IMG/VR virus record: IMGVR_UViG_3300025108_000001
Span: 1 to 64,000 of that record
DNA: 64,000 bases
Source: a virus
Strand: one strand, 5' to 3'
The position numbers were made by a program, and so were the translations under genes. Positions within the stretch are counted from its first letter, which is position 1; every line of letters starts with the position of its first letter. Below are positions 1 through 10,900 of the stretch, one piece after another. The notes beneath the pieces were generated by a model. The model was not told the origin of the DNA and ran no database searches. It was given only the letters and a program-made list of their open reading frames with translations.

Positions 1-3000
1 CGTCTTTCTTAAAATTAATTCTTGAATATTGATTATTTATATTTAACCCCGCATTATCCAAATTAACATCACTTGTGAATGTTTTAGCGCCACTAAATGT
101 TTGTGTACCTGCTAATGTAGCATCACCCGCAGTACCCCAACTAAAAGAACCATCACCATCTGATAATAATGCGTCACCACTACTACCATTACCACTAACA
201 TTTAATTGGTCTGCTCCTATACCATCATCAGCAACCTTCAAAGTTAATTCGAATGGAGTACCTGTATCTCCTGTGCTTACATCTGTAAAGGTAATATCTA
301 AACCATTACCTTCATTAAACTTAATAAATCTACCATCAGGAATAAGAACATCTGTATCTGAACTGTCTCTTACAGTAAAGGCCATTTTAGCAGGTAATGC
401 TCCGAATGTTCCATCATGCTTTAAGAAATGTCCTGTTGTACCTGCTGATGGCAAAACACCACCATTACCTGTTCCAACTAAAGTTCTAATTTCTGGCGCA
501 GTTAAATCATCAGTAGCATCAGCATCTCCTGTAAAACCTAAGTCTGCTAATGTTAAGTTTCTTGTGGCTATTGTAGCATTAGCATCTGTAACGTGTCCTA
601 ATGTATCAGTAGTTATATTGAGGTCTAAATCTGAAATAACAGTTGCACCCGATAATAATGTTGTATCAATATCTATATCATCTCCATCATGTGTAGGATG
701 AGTATAATTATTAGCATTTTCAGCAATATTATCTAATTTTGATTTTAACGCATCAGTAAAGTCGTTTTCTGTAAGACCACCATCACCTACTGAATATGTA
801 GTGTTTGTATAATTAGAAGAATGAATTGTTCCCGCACTACTACTCGTCCAATCTATTACTTTATTAGCAGTTAAAGCACCGACATATCCCCATTGTGTCG
901 CATTAATTGTTGCAGTACCAATGTTTTCTAACTGCTCTCCTTCTGATGCTGTTAAATTAGAAAGTTCAGTTACTTGTGATATAGCAATTGTTTTATTTGT
1001 TAGTATGTCAGTAGTGTCTCTCCCAATTAAAAACGCATTAGCATTAGGTAAAGTAATAGTTCTATCAGCAGTAGGGTCAGTAATAGTTAATGTAGTCTCA
1101 TAATCATCAGAAGTAGCCCCTTCAAAGACAATAGCATTAGCCGCTTCCATAGTTACTGTGTCTATTTGTGTTGTTGTACCCGCTACATTCAAATTAGGAA
1201 CTAATAATGTTCCTGTGCTTGGATTGTATCTTAAAGCCCCTGTATCATCATGTAATGCACCTGTGCTTTCGTTTGCGAAAACAACAGGGAAGTTAGTGTT
1301 ATCAGTATTATCTGTAACTAAGATTATATTGTCAGAACCATCAAAAGATACTCCGCTAATTGTTCTTGCTGTTTCCAGTGCAGTTGCAGTTGGAGCAGTA
1401 CCAACTGCTAAATTTATTTTACCTGCTCCTACACCGCCATCTGCATAGGTTGCACTTATTCCTGTTTCAGTATTAGTAGCAAACATTGCACCTACTATAT
1501 CTTGAACCTGTTCTGTCGTTATTTGAGCAGAAGATATACTAGTTAAACCGCCTAATAGATTTAATTCAGTAGCACTAACAGTAACAGCAGTACCCGCAAT
1601 AGATAATTTACTATCGGGAATATCAAAGGTAGCATTATCTTTTATTCTTGCTACTTCTGTACCGTCATATTGTTGAAAGATAATTTCCTTTCCATCCACT
1701 GCGGGCATTATAATAGCATCAGAAGTTCCTATTGTTCCACTAGAAGTAGGGGTTGTTAATCTTAGATATGGGGCTATTCCTCCTTCATATCCCTGCCAAA
1801 AATAAGTTCCTTTGTTTGCACCGAGTCCGGCACTACCTATCAATACTCTATCGCCACCAATAATTTCCATAGAACCGAATGTTCCAGTACTACCTGTTTC
1901 ATTAGCAATATATGACCTATGAACATTACTAGTAGTATCTGATGTTATTCTTAAATAATCGTCTGTATTTATATCATCATAAACAAGTAGCCCGTCTGAA
2001 CTAGAAGTGCCTGTAACTTTTAGTTTACCAGTAAAGGCAGGGTCATCAGTAGGTTGTTTAGCAGTATTTGCAGCAATATCACCAATTGATGAAAGTTGAG
2101 CATCTGTTATTAGGTTCTTATCAGTTCCACTTGTAAAATTAGTAGTTGTAAATGTAGGTGTTGCCCCACTAATAACAGATTGGTCTAATGCTTTAACATG
2201 AGCAATTGCTGTTAATTCGCTATCCATTAATGCACCTGCTGATGTAACATTTGCTGTATCTGTAACATCAGCACCCGCTTCTATACCACTTAACACATGA
2301 GATTTGAGAACTGATATATCCATTCTCTTTAATGCGCCACTACCACTATTTTCACCTGCATCATTAAGAATTAATTCATCCGTATCAGCAAGTCCTGTTG
2401 TTAATGCCGTAGCACCTGTAATATCTCCTACACCGAAGTTAGATGCACCACTAGCAGATGCACCAATAGCAGTTCTAAAGTCCGAAGCACTTAACGCTGA
2501 AACACCATTATCGGCATCCATTCTAAGAAATCTTATTGCACCTGTATCTGCTAATGTAAATACTTCTGCACCAAAAGTAGAAGCACCCAAAGCAGTTCTA
2601 GCCGCAGTAGAATGCGCGGCAGTAATTACTGAAATCATTGGTGCATATACTTCTCCTATTACACCTTCTGTTGCGGCAAGTCTTCCTAAGAAGATATTAC
2701 CCGTTTCACCTGCACCAATGTTTTGCATTTTTGTAAAGGTAACAGCATCATTAGCCAACAAACCACTAGTAACTGAACCTGCTGTTCCTATTGTAGTGTC
2801 TAAAGTAGCACTAAAAACACCACTTCCATCTTTACCTAATCTTAAAAGACCGTTTGAACCTGTGCTTGGGTCTGCAATATGAAACGCTTTAATTCCTACA
2901 TTAGTAGCACCTAAGTTTGCTAATGCATTTGTTTGTTGAGTTGAGTTTAAACTTTGATTATTAACATCTACTCTCAATCTATTCCCTAAAGAAGTAGCCA

Positions 3001-6000
3001 TAGTGGTTGAAAATGAAGCATCATCACCTAAAGCCGCAGCCAATTCGTTTAGAGTATTTAATGCATCAGGTGATGAATCAACAAGATTTGAAATTTGAGT
3101 TCCAACATATGATACTATTGATTGTTGAGTAACAAGATGGTTTGCTGAATTAGAGGTCATAGCATCTTCATCTTTGACAGGAACAACAAAGTCTAAATTT
3201 CCATTAACATCATCATATCCTACTGTAATGAAAGTTTCTGTTCCGTCAAGCATACCCCCTACAAAATCTTCTATTTCTTCTTGAGTGCGAATAGTTTTAA
3301 GAGTATTAGCATCTATTTCCGCGAGTAATGTATCTGCTAACTTATCTTCTGTTATTGCATCATCAGCAATTCTGTCTGTTCCGAAAGTTCCGTCAGTAAT
3401 TTTATCAGCGTTTAGATTGGGAATATCTGTTGCCGCTAAGTCGGGAGTAAATGCATTACCTGCACTTAATGATAAACCGCTACCTGCTGTATAAGTAGTA
3501 TTTGTATCAGTAAATACAGCATTAGACGGAACATTCTTTCCAACAGTAAAAGTAGATACAGTATCAGCATCAATAGTCATTGCATTAATTTCACTAGCAG
3601 TTAATTGTGCAATAGGTGCAAGATTAGTTAATACAGAAGTGCTGTTAAGATAAGTTGTTAATTGAGCAACAGTCATTTCCCTGAGAGCAGAGTTAGATGT
3701 ATCATGTATTACGAATGAATCACCCGCAGCAAGAGAGTCTAGATTTGCTGCACCTGTTATATTACTAGCACCTAAAACAACAGAAGTTAGATATGTATTA
3801 GTATCTAAACTTGTGCTAAGAGTCCCATTTGTATTTGTTAATTTTAATAACCCATTAGTATTATTGTTAGGATTTGTAGTAGCAACTATTTTTTCACCAA
3901 TTGTAGTTACATCATCTAGTATGTCAAAATGAGCAGATGTCAATAACCCTGCCGCACTTGTTGTCGCGGCTGAATATGTGGTATCTTGAGTAGGGATTGT
4001 AAAATCAGCATCGGGTATAGTTACTGTTCTATTTGCAGTAGGTTCTGTAATACGAAGTGTAGTTTTTTCATCACCACTATCAGTATCATAACTGAATACT
4101 AAAGCATCTTGAACATCTATTTCTGTCTTATTTAAAGTAGTTGTTGTTCCCAGAACATTTAGATTACCTTTGATATTAATAGTGGTATCATTACCTGAAT
4201 CACCAATGTTTAAAGTATCATCACCAGTATAACTTCCTAATACTGTTGAAAGGTTTACCTTAGAAACATTTGAATCTGTATTTGTTATTGAACCGGATGC
4301 AGCACCAAGATAACCCCATTGTGCTGCTGTAATTGTAGTTGCTCCTATGTTTTGTATTGCTGTTATTTCTGATGCTGCTAAATCGTTGGTGAGAGCATAG
4401 ACTGTATCTGTATTAACACTAGAAATATCCAAAGTTTGATTAGTTCCACCCGATACAGTTGCCGTTATAGTTGAACCACTAAGAGATAATCCTGATAAAA
4501 ATTTATTCGTGTCTGTATTAACACCCGAAATATCAACAGTTAAATCTGCTAAACTTCCTGTTCTACCTATTGTTAATGTACCGCTACTAAAAGAAGCAGC
4601 ATCAACATAGTCATTACTATCAACAGAAGAACCCGCACCAATAGAGGTTCTAAATGCAGTTGCTTGATTAGTAGTTAAATCATCTGCTCTTGCTAAAAGA
4701 TTCGCTACGCTTACATTGTCAACTGCGGTATTACCTGCAAGAGCAGTACTAGATGTTGTTCCTAATGCTAAAGAACTTGTACCCGCACCAATATTACTCA
4801 ATATTGTTGTTTTGTCATCATTATCAATACTAGTAGAAGCAACCAAAGCAGCAGTTACATTTGTTGCGTTAGCAGTTAGTTTAGCAGTATTAGTAGAAAC
4901 AGCAGAAGCATCAGTATAACTAACTTTTGCAGTATTAAGACCTATCGCAGTAACGTTAGTTGCTATGTTAGTCGCATTAGTCGTTATATTACTAGACATT
5001 GTGTTTAGGTTAAGTGCAGAATTAACAGTAAGGTGTCCTACTTTCGTAGCGTCTGCTGATGGATATGTATTCTTAGCAGTATTAAGATTTAGAGCAGTAA
5101 CTAAGTTTTGAGTGCTACCACCATTAGGTATAGTAATATCCCCTGTAAACGTGGGGTCGTCAAACATAGTAGTTTTACTTTCATTAGTTACATTCCCTAA
5201 ACCTACATCAGAAGCAGTTGTACCTACATCTGAATGAGTTACACCTGCTCTAATAGCAGCAGTAGTTATATCTGAAACATTGGTTAATCCTACCATTGCT
5301 TTAGTAATACCACTTACCGTTCCTGTAAATGTAGGACTAGCGAGATTAGCCTTTAAATCTAAAGCAGTTTGTTGTGCGGTTGAAACTGGTTTAGCAGTAT
5401 CAGCAGTGTTGTTCACATTTCCTAATCCTACATCACTAGCACTAGCGGCAGTTAATATTTCAGATTGTAAAGTAGCAGCAGATTTATTATCCACGTCTCC
5501 TAATCCTACATCACTGGCCGTAGCAGCAGTAAGAGTTGCTGCTTGAATAGTTGCTTGACTAACATTAGTTACATTATCTAATCCCAATGTTGCAGTAGTT
5601 ATTTTAGAATTATCAAATATAACATCAGCATTACTAGCATTTTGTATAACTACCGCAGTTCCACCATCATTAATTTCTAATTTACCTGCGGCATTTATTC
5701 CTAATGTTAAATTATTAGAAAGTGCCTTACCTGCAATAGTTCTAGAAGTAGGGACTTTGGCGGCTAAATCAGAAGTTAAACTTGTAATTTTACTTTGTGC
5801 TAAAGTAGGTATTCTAGCAGTAGCAAAAGTTCCACTTGTTATTTTAGCAGTTGAAAGAGAAGGTATCAATGATTCAGTTACAGCACCCATTAATTCTGTT
5901 AAACTTAATTTTTTAACTGCACCCGAATCACTATTATCACGGAAAATTAAACTATCGTTTGCTATGTCTATACTAGATAAAGCAGTTAAACCACTAATAA

Positions 6001-7618
6001 TATCAGTAGTTCCAATGTTAGTATTTGTATCTGTATTTACCGATGCAATATCTAGAGTTTGGTTTGAGCCACCCGTTACAGTAGCAGTTATTGTAGTTCC
6101 ACTTAATGATAGACCGGAAAGAAATTTATTTGTATCTGCTGTCATGTCATCAACAACAACATTAATTTTACCACTAGTATCATCGTAAGTAGCACCAACT
6201 CTAGTTTCTGTATTGCTAGTAAACATAGCACCAACAATATCTTGTACTGCTTCTGTCGATATTTGTGAACTAGTAGTGTATCCTAATCCCGTTACGAAAG
6301 TATGTATTTGGTCTGCCGTAGCCAAACCTGTACCACCATCAGCAATAGCAGCAGTTCCTAAAGTAGCAGCAGCACCTAATCCTAAATTAGTAATAGCGTT
6401 AGATTTTTGTGTTGCTGTTAAGTTTTGACTTGCAGAATCTATCCTTAATCTATTACCTAAAGCAGTTGAAGTTGTTGTAGCAAAATTAGCATCATCTCCT
6501 AATGCTGCTGCTAATTCATTTAAAGTATCCAAAGCAGTAGGTGCAGAACTAACTAGCCCCGATACTTGACTATCTACATACGCTTTAACTGATTCCGCAG
6601 ATGCGACATTAGTAGCGGATGCCCCTGTCATTGTATCGCTATCTATTAATGGTAGTTGGGTATTAGTATCAGTAGAAGCAATTGTAATATTATTAGCATC
6701 TGTGTGTGTTAGTGTAACATTAGAACCCGCTACAAACTTAATATCTTGAGTGCCTGAACCTGCGCCACTTTCTGTTAATCGTAATATTATATCATTAGAA
6801 GAATCTACAAAAGACGTAGCATATTCATTTTGAGTATTAGTATTAGCAATATAACTAGGAGTACCAAAAGTACCATCGTGTTTCAGGAACTCTCCGGCAC
6901 TACCTGCTGATGGAATTAGACCTCCGTTTCCTGTGGAAATAGCAGCAATTGAAGAAGTTACATCGGCAGTTCTTGCTAAAGTTCCTGTTGAAGATGGAAG
7001 AGTAATAGTAGCAGAACCATATGAAATAGTTCCTGTCGGATTTATTTTGAAAGTTTCAGAACCACCATTTATTGCAGAAAAACCTCTAGAAGTTTGTACA
7101 TTTCCTGTCAACCATTGTATATCTCTAGTAGCCCCAATAGCAGAACCCGCAGTATATTTAACTAAAGCAATTGGTATATCTCCACTTTTTAATTCTGCTA
7201 CGGTAGCAGTACTTGTATTCGCTTTACCTGTTACTGCCCCTTCTCTGAAATACAAGTTGTTTAACGTTTCACCACTTTCTGTACCGTCTGCAATTACAAT
7301 TAAACCATACCAATCTTTACCCCCCGAAGCATTTGCAGTAATAGCGGGGTTGTGAGTTGTTATTTTTTTATTTGGAACAGAAACAACCATACCATCTCTA
7401 ATAGCAGTTAAAGCATTATCACCGCCATCAGTTTTCTCTATCTCATAATGGGTATAATTTGAAGTAGTTCCTTGAGTAATAACTGCTGTACTAATTAATC
7501 TATTTTGACCCATTGCAACATTTAAGGTTTTAATTATACCTGTATGTATTGCATCAGTTCCGTCAACTAATTGCGTTGTTGCTCCTAACCTACTAATAAA
7601 TCCTGTATTGTTAACCAT
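1..7618 (-). CDS. Giant tail fibre protein, 3' end cut off by the window edge
   Basis: An uninterrupted leftward frame of 2539 codons starts at ATG 7618 (overlapping the previous stop as TAATG) and is still open at position 2. I checked the frame at both ends and in the middle. The protein is low in charge and rich in Thr, Ala, Asn and Gly. Modules recur: LNELAAALGDDA near 6530-6480 and again near 3070-3020; LKHDGTFG near 6880 and 420; QWGYLGA/QWGYVGA near 4310 and 890; KFLSGLSLSG near 6120 and 4490. Such modules are typical of marine phage long tail fibres (known family character). It is the last gene of the tail module, so host-receptor binding is inferred. The many rightward ORFs on the opposite strand here are shadows. 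Confidence 0.85.
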   Translation of the reverse strand, partial: MVNNTGFISRLGATTQLVDGTDAIHTGIIKTLNVAMGQNRLISTAVITQGTTSNYTHYEIEKTDGGDNALTAIRDGMVVSVPNKKITTHNPAITANASGGKDWYGLIVIADGTESGETLNNLYFREGAVTGKANTSTATVAELKSGDIPIALVKYTAGSAIGATRDIQWLTGNVQTSRGFSAINGGSETFKINPTGTISYGSATITLPSSTGTLARTADVTSSIAAISTGNGGLIPSAGSAGEFLKHDGTFGTPSYIANTNTQNEYATSFVDSSNDIILRLTESGAGSGTQDIKFVAGSNVTLTHTDANNITIASTDTNTQLPLIDSDTMTGASATNVASAESVKAYVDSQVSGLVSSAPTALDTLNELAAALGDDANFATTTSTALGNRLRIDSASQNLTATQKSNAITNLGLGAAATLGTAAIADGGTGLATADQIHTFVTGLGYTTSSQISTEAVQDIVGAMFTSNTETRVGATYDDTSGKINVVVDDMTADTNKFLSGLSLSGTTITATVTGGSNQTLDIASVNTDTNTNIGTTDIISGLTALSSIDIANDSLIFRDNSDSGAVKKLSLTELMGAVTESLIPSLSTAKITSGTFATARIPTLAQSKITSLTSDLAAKVPTSRTIAGKALSNNLTLGINAAGKLEINDGGTAVVIQNASNADVIFDNSKITTATLGLDNVTNVSQATIQAATLTAATASDVGLGDVDNKSAATLQSEILTAASASDVGLGNVNNTADTAKPVSTAQQTALDLKANLASPTFTGTVSGITKAMVGLTNVSDITTAAIRAGVTHSDVGTTASDVGLGNVTNESKTTMFDDPTFTGDITIPNGGSTQNLVTALNLNTAKNTYPSADATKVGHLTVNSALNLNTMSSNITTNATNIATNVTAIGLNTAKVSYTDASAVSTNTAKLTANATNVTAALVASTSIDNDDKTTILSNIGAGTSSLALGTTSSTALAGNTAVDNVSVANLLARADDLTTNQATAFRTSIGAGSSVDSNDYVDAASFSSGTLTIGRTGSLADLTVDISGVNTDTNKFLSGLSLSGSTITATVSGGTNQTLDISSVNTDTVYALTNDLAASEITAIQNIGATTITAAQWGYLGAASGSITNTDSNVSKVNLSTVLGSYTGDDTLNIGDSGNDTTINIKGNLNVLGTTTTLNKTEIDVQDALVFSYDTDSGDEKTTLRITEPTANRTVTIPDADFTIPTQDTTYSAATTSAAGLLTSAHFDILDDVTTIGEKIVATTNPNNNTNGLLKLTNTNGTLSTSLDTNTYLTSVVLGASNITGAANLDSLAAGDSFVIHDTSNSALREMTVAQLTTYLNSTSVLTNLAPIAQLTASEINAMTIDADTVSTFTVGKNVPSNAVFTDTNTTYTAGSGLSLSAGNAFTPDLAATDIPNLNADKITDGTFGTDRIADDAITEDKLADTLLAEIDANTLKTIRTQEEIEDFVGGMLDGTETFITVGYDDVNGNLDFVVPVKDEDAMTSNSANHLVTQQSIVSYVGTQISNLVDSSPDALNTLNELAAALGDDASFSTTMATSLGNRLRVDVNNQSLNSTQQTNALANLGATNVGIKAFHIADPSTGSNGLLRLGKDGSGVFSATLDTTIGTAGSVTSGLLANDAVTFTKMQNIGAGETGNIFLGRLAATEGVIGEVYAPMISVITAAHSTAARTALGASTFGAEVFTLADTGAIRFLRMDADNGVSALSASDFRTAIGASASGASNFGVGDITGATALTTGLADTDELILNDAGENSGSGALKRMDISVLKSHVLSGIEAGADVTDTANVTSAGALMDSELTAIAHVKALDQSVISGATPTFTTTNFTSGTDKNLITDAQLSSIGDIAANTAKQPTDDPAFTGKLKVTGTSSSDGLLVYDDINTDDYLRITSDTTSNVHRSYIANETGSTGTFGSMEIIGGDRVLIGSAGLGANKGTYFWQGYEGGIAPYLRLTTPTSSGTIGTSDAIIMPAVDGKEIIFQQYDGTEVARIKDNATFDIPDSKLSIAGTAVTVSATELNLLGGLTSISSAQITTEQVQDIVGAMFATNTETGISATYADGGVGAGKINLAVGTAPTATALETARTISGVSFDGSDNIILVTDNTDNTNFPVVFANESTGALHDDTGALRYNPSTGTLLVPNLNVAGTTTQIDTVTMEAANAIVFEGATSDDYETTLTITDPTADRTITLPNANAFLIGRDTTDILTNKTIAISQVTELSNLTASEGEQLENIGTATINATQWGYVGALTANKVIDWTSSSAGTIHSSNYTNTTYSVGDGGLTENDFTDALKSKLDNIAENANNYTHPTHDGDDIDIDTTLLSGATVISDLDLNITTDTLGHVTDANATIATRNLTLADLGFTGDADATDDLTAPEIRTLVGTGNGGVLPSAGTTGHFLKHDGTFGALPAKMAFTVRDSSDTDVLIPDGRFIKFNEGNGLDITFTDVSTGDTGTPFELTLKVADDGIGADQLNVSGNGSSGDALLSDGDGSFSWGTAGDATLAGTQTFSGAKTFTSDVNLDNAGLNINNQYSRINFKKD

Positions 7619-7980
7619 TATTTCAACTCCACTCTAATTGTAAAAGATACCGTATCAGATGCCGCGACTACGCCTGTGCTAGTGAATGTTACTCTTGTTA
7701 ACATTGCGCCCGCATTAGAACCACTTCCTGTACCGTCATGGAATATACCTAATTCACTAACTCCCGAAGTTGGTATTTGAGAACCTAAGAAATCTACATT
7801 CCAAATTAAAGTAGAACCAACTCTAGTCGGAGTTACATTAGTAGCGTGTGTATAAACAACATGGTCTAAATTAAGTTGTGATGGAGAAGTGCTATCCGAA
7901 CCATCACCTATCTTAATAACCGTATATTTAGACATAATATAATTCGCCATTATTTCTTCTTTACCTGTATTCACTATCAT
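7618..7980 (-). CDS. Small tail-tip associated protein, unknown
   Basis: Up to 120 residues between the hub-like protein and the fibre, predicted all-beta (alternating hydrophobic stretches such as TLIWNVDFLG and MLTRVTFTSTG). No known domain recognised. Its stop overlaps the fibre start (TAATG) and its start lies 2 bases after the previous stop, so it is translated with its neighbours. The start is uncertain: ATG 7980 has an AAGGATG-like site, and ATG 7950 (MANYIM) follows AAAGAAG. By position it could link fibre to baseplate or be a fibre chaperone; this is inference. Confidence 0.7.
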   Translation of the reverse strand: MIVNTGKEEIMANYIMSKYTVIKIGDGSDSTSPSQLNLDHVVYTHATNVTPTRVGSTLIWNVDFLGSQIPTSGVSELGIFHDGTGSGSNAGAMLTRVTFTSTGVVAASDTVSFTIRVELK

Positions 7981-7982
7981 AC

Positions 7983-10900
7983 TTATACATCCTTTTCACT
8001 CTTGTAGGTTTTTAATGTTGTTGACCCTGCACCAAATCCTAACAACGTATCGAAACCTAATGCACTATCAAATCCTAAGTTGGCACTAGAACTAGTTATC
8101 TTATATTCTATTGTGCCATTTTGTATTGTAAATGAATCAAATACACTTTTTCCTACAACGCTTTGTACAGAATTTTTACCGAATAAAGTAAGGGAACTTC
8201 TAGTCTGATTACTAGAAAGTTCTCCCAATCTTTCAGCAATTGTTTTATTAAAAGTTCCAACGGTAATAGTTGATATTCCATCTAAAATATTTTCAATTTC
8301 AAAGACTTGATAATCGTTAATCGGTATGTCGTGATTCGGGAAATCTAAAGTTAAAATATCTCCCGCTTCTAATAATTCTAATCCTTTTTTTTGTAATTTT
8401 AATTTTATTTTTCGTATATCTGCATTATGTATTTGCAGTAGTTGCATTGCCTTTATTTTTGCATCTGATAACGATTTAATTGAAGAATCAACATGACGAA
8501 TAGTTTTTGTTCTTTTCTTTGTTGGTATTTCTGATTCTGCCTTAACTCCATCACCAACCACAATTATTTTATTTGCTTTATCAAATAATGATTTATTACT
8601 CTCCACCGAAATTAAATTATGTCCTGATTTATAGTTAATAGAAAATCTCCTAAGACTATGAACATCTTCTATATTCTTCGCTACTATTTCACCATTAGAT
8701 ATTTTATAATCTAATCCTCTTTTATTTGCTAGGAAATTAATCGCACTAAAAGAATCTGTATCTTCAAATTTAACATTGGAAACATGAGTTTTTCTTTGTC
8801 TTCTAATTAGTTCATCGTAAGGAGAAGGCACGAAAATTATACTGTCAACTGTTATAGTAGTAGCACTTACAGCAGAAACCTTTCCTACCAAATATCCTTC
8901 TTGTGTATAAAGTACATCTCCTACAACAACATCAATTGGTTTATCAACACAAGTTATTACATTTCCACTAACTGAATTAACTAAGTTAGTTGTATAATCT
9001 CTAAGACTTTGTTCGTAGTTCAAATCTAACCCTGCTTCTTTAGCAATATTTTCTATTTCATTTTCAACAATTCCACCAATACTAAATGTAGTTCCTAGAT
9101 AACATTTTGTTGGTTTTATTGATAATTTTTTAGGAATAGTTACATCAATAGTTTCACCAAAAGAAACACAACCATCACCATTTAACACACCATCGTATTC
9201 AAATTTAACAGAACTACTAGTTTTAGTAACTGTCAAAGATTTAGTTTGTAAATTAATACCATCGGTAATATAACAGTTTATTTCAGCATTGTTTGAAAGT
9301 AAATCAGTACTAATGTTTCCTAATTGTCTTCGTTCTAAATATATATTAGTGTTATCTATATCCAACAACATATACATTGAATATATTCCTTCACTAAATT
9401 GGTCTTTACCCGTATTTTCTCCAGTTCTCAAATTTTCGGGAATCGTATCATATTTTAATCCAGAATCTTGCATGACATTTACTTCAAAATAATCGGGGGT
9501 TTCTTCAAAGACTGTATCTGATAATCTCATCAATCTAAAAAATGTTCCATCAGTAGAATTTACTATTGCCTTGTCAAATGTTAATGTATGTGCATCGGGA
9601 CTACCCGATACAGTATGAGATAATATTTTTCCAATATAATTCGGTGTTCCTTTTCCTACAATCGCACCGTTTTCAGAAGTAGGCAAAAAGTTTCCATCTA
9701 TTGTTTTACTTCCGACAATGTAATATCCTGTAAGATTAGGTACAAAGTTTAACCAATGATGTGTAGAATTAGTATTCATAGTAAACGTGATTTCTGCACC
9801 TAATGCTAAATCAGATGTAATATTAAACTGTGGTTTCAAAAACATTTGTGCGGAATATAATTCTCCACTAGTATTTGACGCATTAGCATGAGCATAAAAC
9901 CGAGTGTCAGATTCTAAGTCCGTATCATATCCTTCTCTATTATCAAAAGGATAATATTTAGTTTTTGTTCCTATAAAAACCATATTATTACTAGAACTAG
10001 TATTATTATTCGCGTTGTTAGTTATAATATTACCAGTAGGTTGTCCTGTAATTAACCTGTCTCCTATGTTATTATCTAAACTAGGTAAATCATCTAATAT
10101 TAATGGACTACTAGTTATTTTAAGTAAAGTTTTGCTGTTCTTTTTACCCGATTTCATATCCTTAAATATCGCAATACAATTTTCATAAATATCTTTACTA
10201 GGCCAATTTATATCATAAGGGGTTTGAGTGAAGTTTGATGATGTATCGTGGTTGGGTAAATATGGTTTGCACAAAGCAGATAATACCTTAGAAGTGTGTT
10301 TCATTTGCACAGTATGAGAACTTCCAGTTATTCTTTCCACATGAAAAGCCGAGTCTGTTATAACATTTTCACTATTTATTGATTCTAAAGTTCCACCATC
10401 ACTAATTATGGGTAACAAAATATTTGGTGGGTTGTAGTCATTACCATTTCTCTCTAATAAAGAATAATCAAAATAACTAGTTTTAATATTAGGACTTAAC
10501 ATATATATTTGAGACATATTTAATGAATGAGAAATTTTTGTTAAACTGTTAATTTTGTTTCCTTTTTGGGTGTATAAATCATGGGTATCTATATCACTAG
10601 TATTTCCACTATTATATTTTTTATATTCACTTAAGTTTAACAATTCAATTTCATCTATTCCCTTTACAGATTCGGCATCTACGGAATTGAAATGCCAATC
10701 AAATGTTGCTTCTACTAATCTAACAATGCCCCATCTTTTAAGTTGGCCTGTTGTTTTAGTTGAACTTTTTATTTCCGATATTTCATAATCGTTATCATCT
10801 CTAATTGTAGCGTTTGTTTTGCCGTGATGGTCGTGATTAATTTGTGTACCTTTTGTTCCCTTGTTTTCAAACATCAACCCATATTCACTCATAGACCTAT

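Noticed and set aside
75-7355. A series of rightward ORFs (for example 75-701, 2304-2882, 5757-6188, 6933-7355)
   Set aside because: They all fall in one antisense frame of the long leftward fibre gene, are low-complexity Val/Ala/Ser/Pro, and have no ribosome sites. They are shadows.
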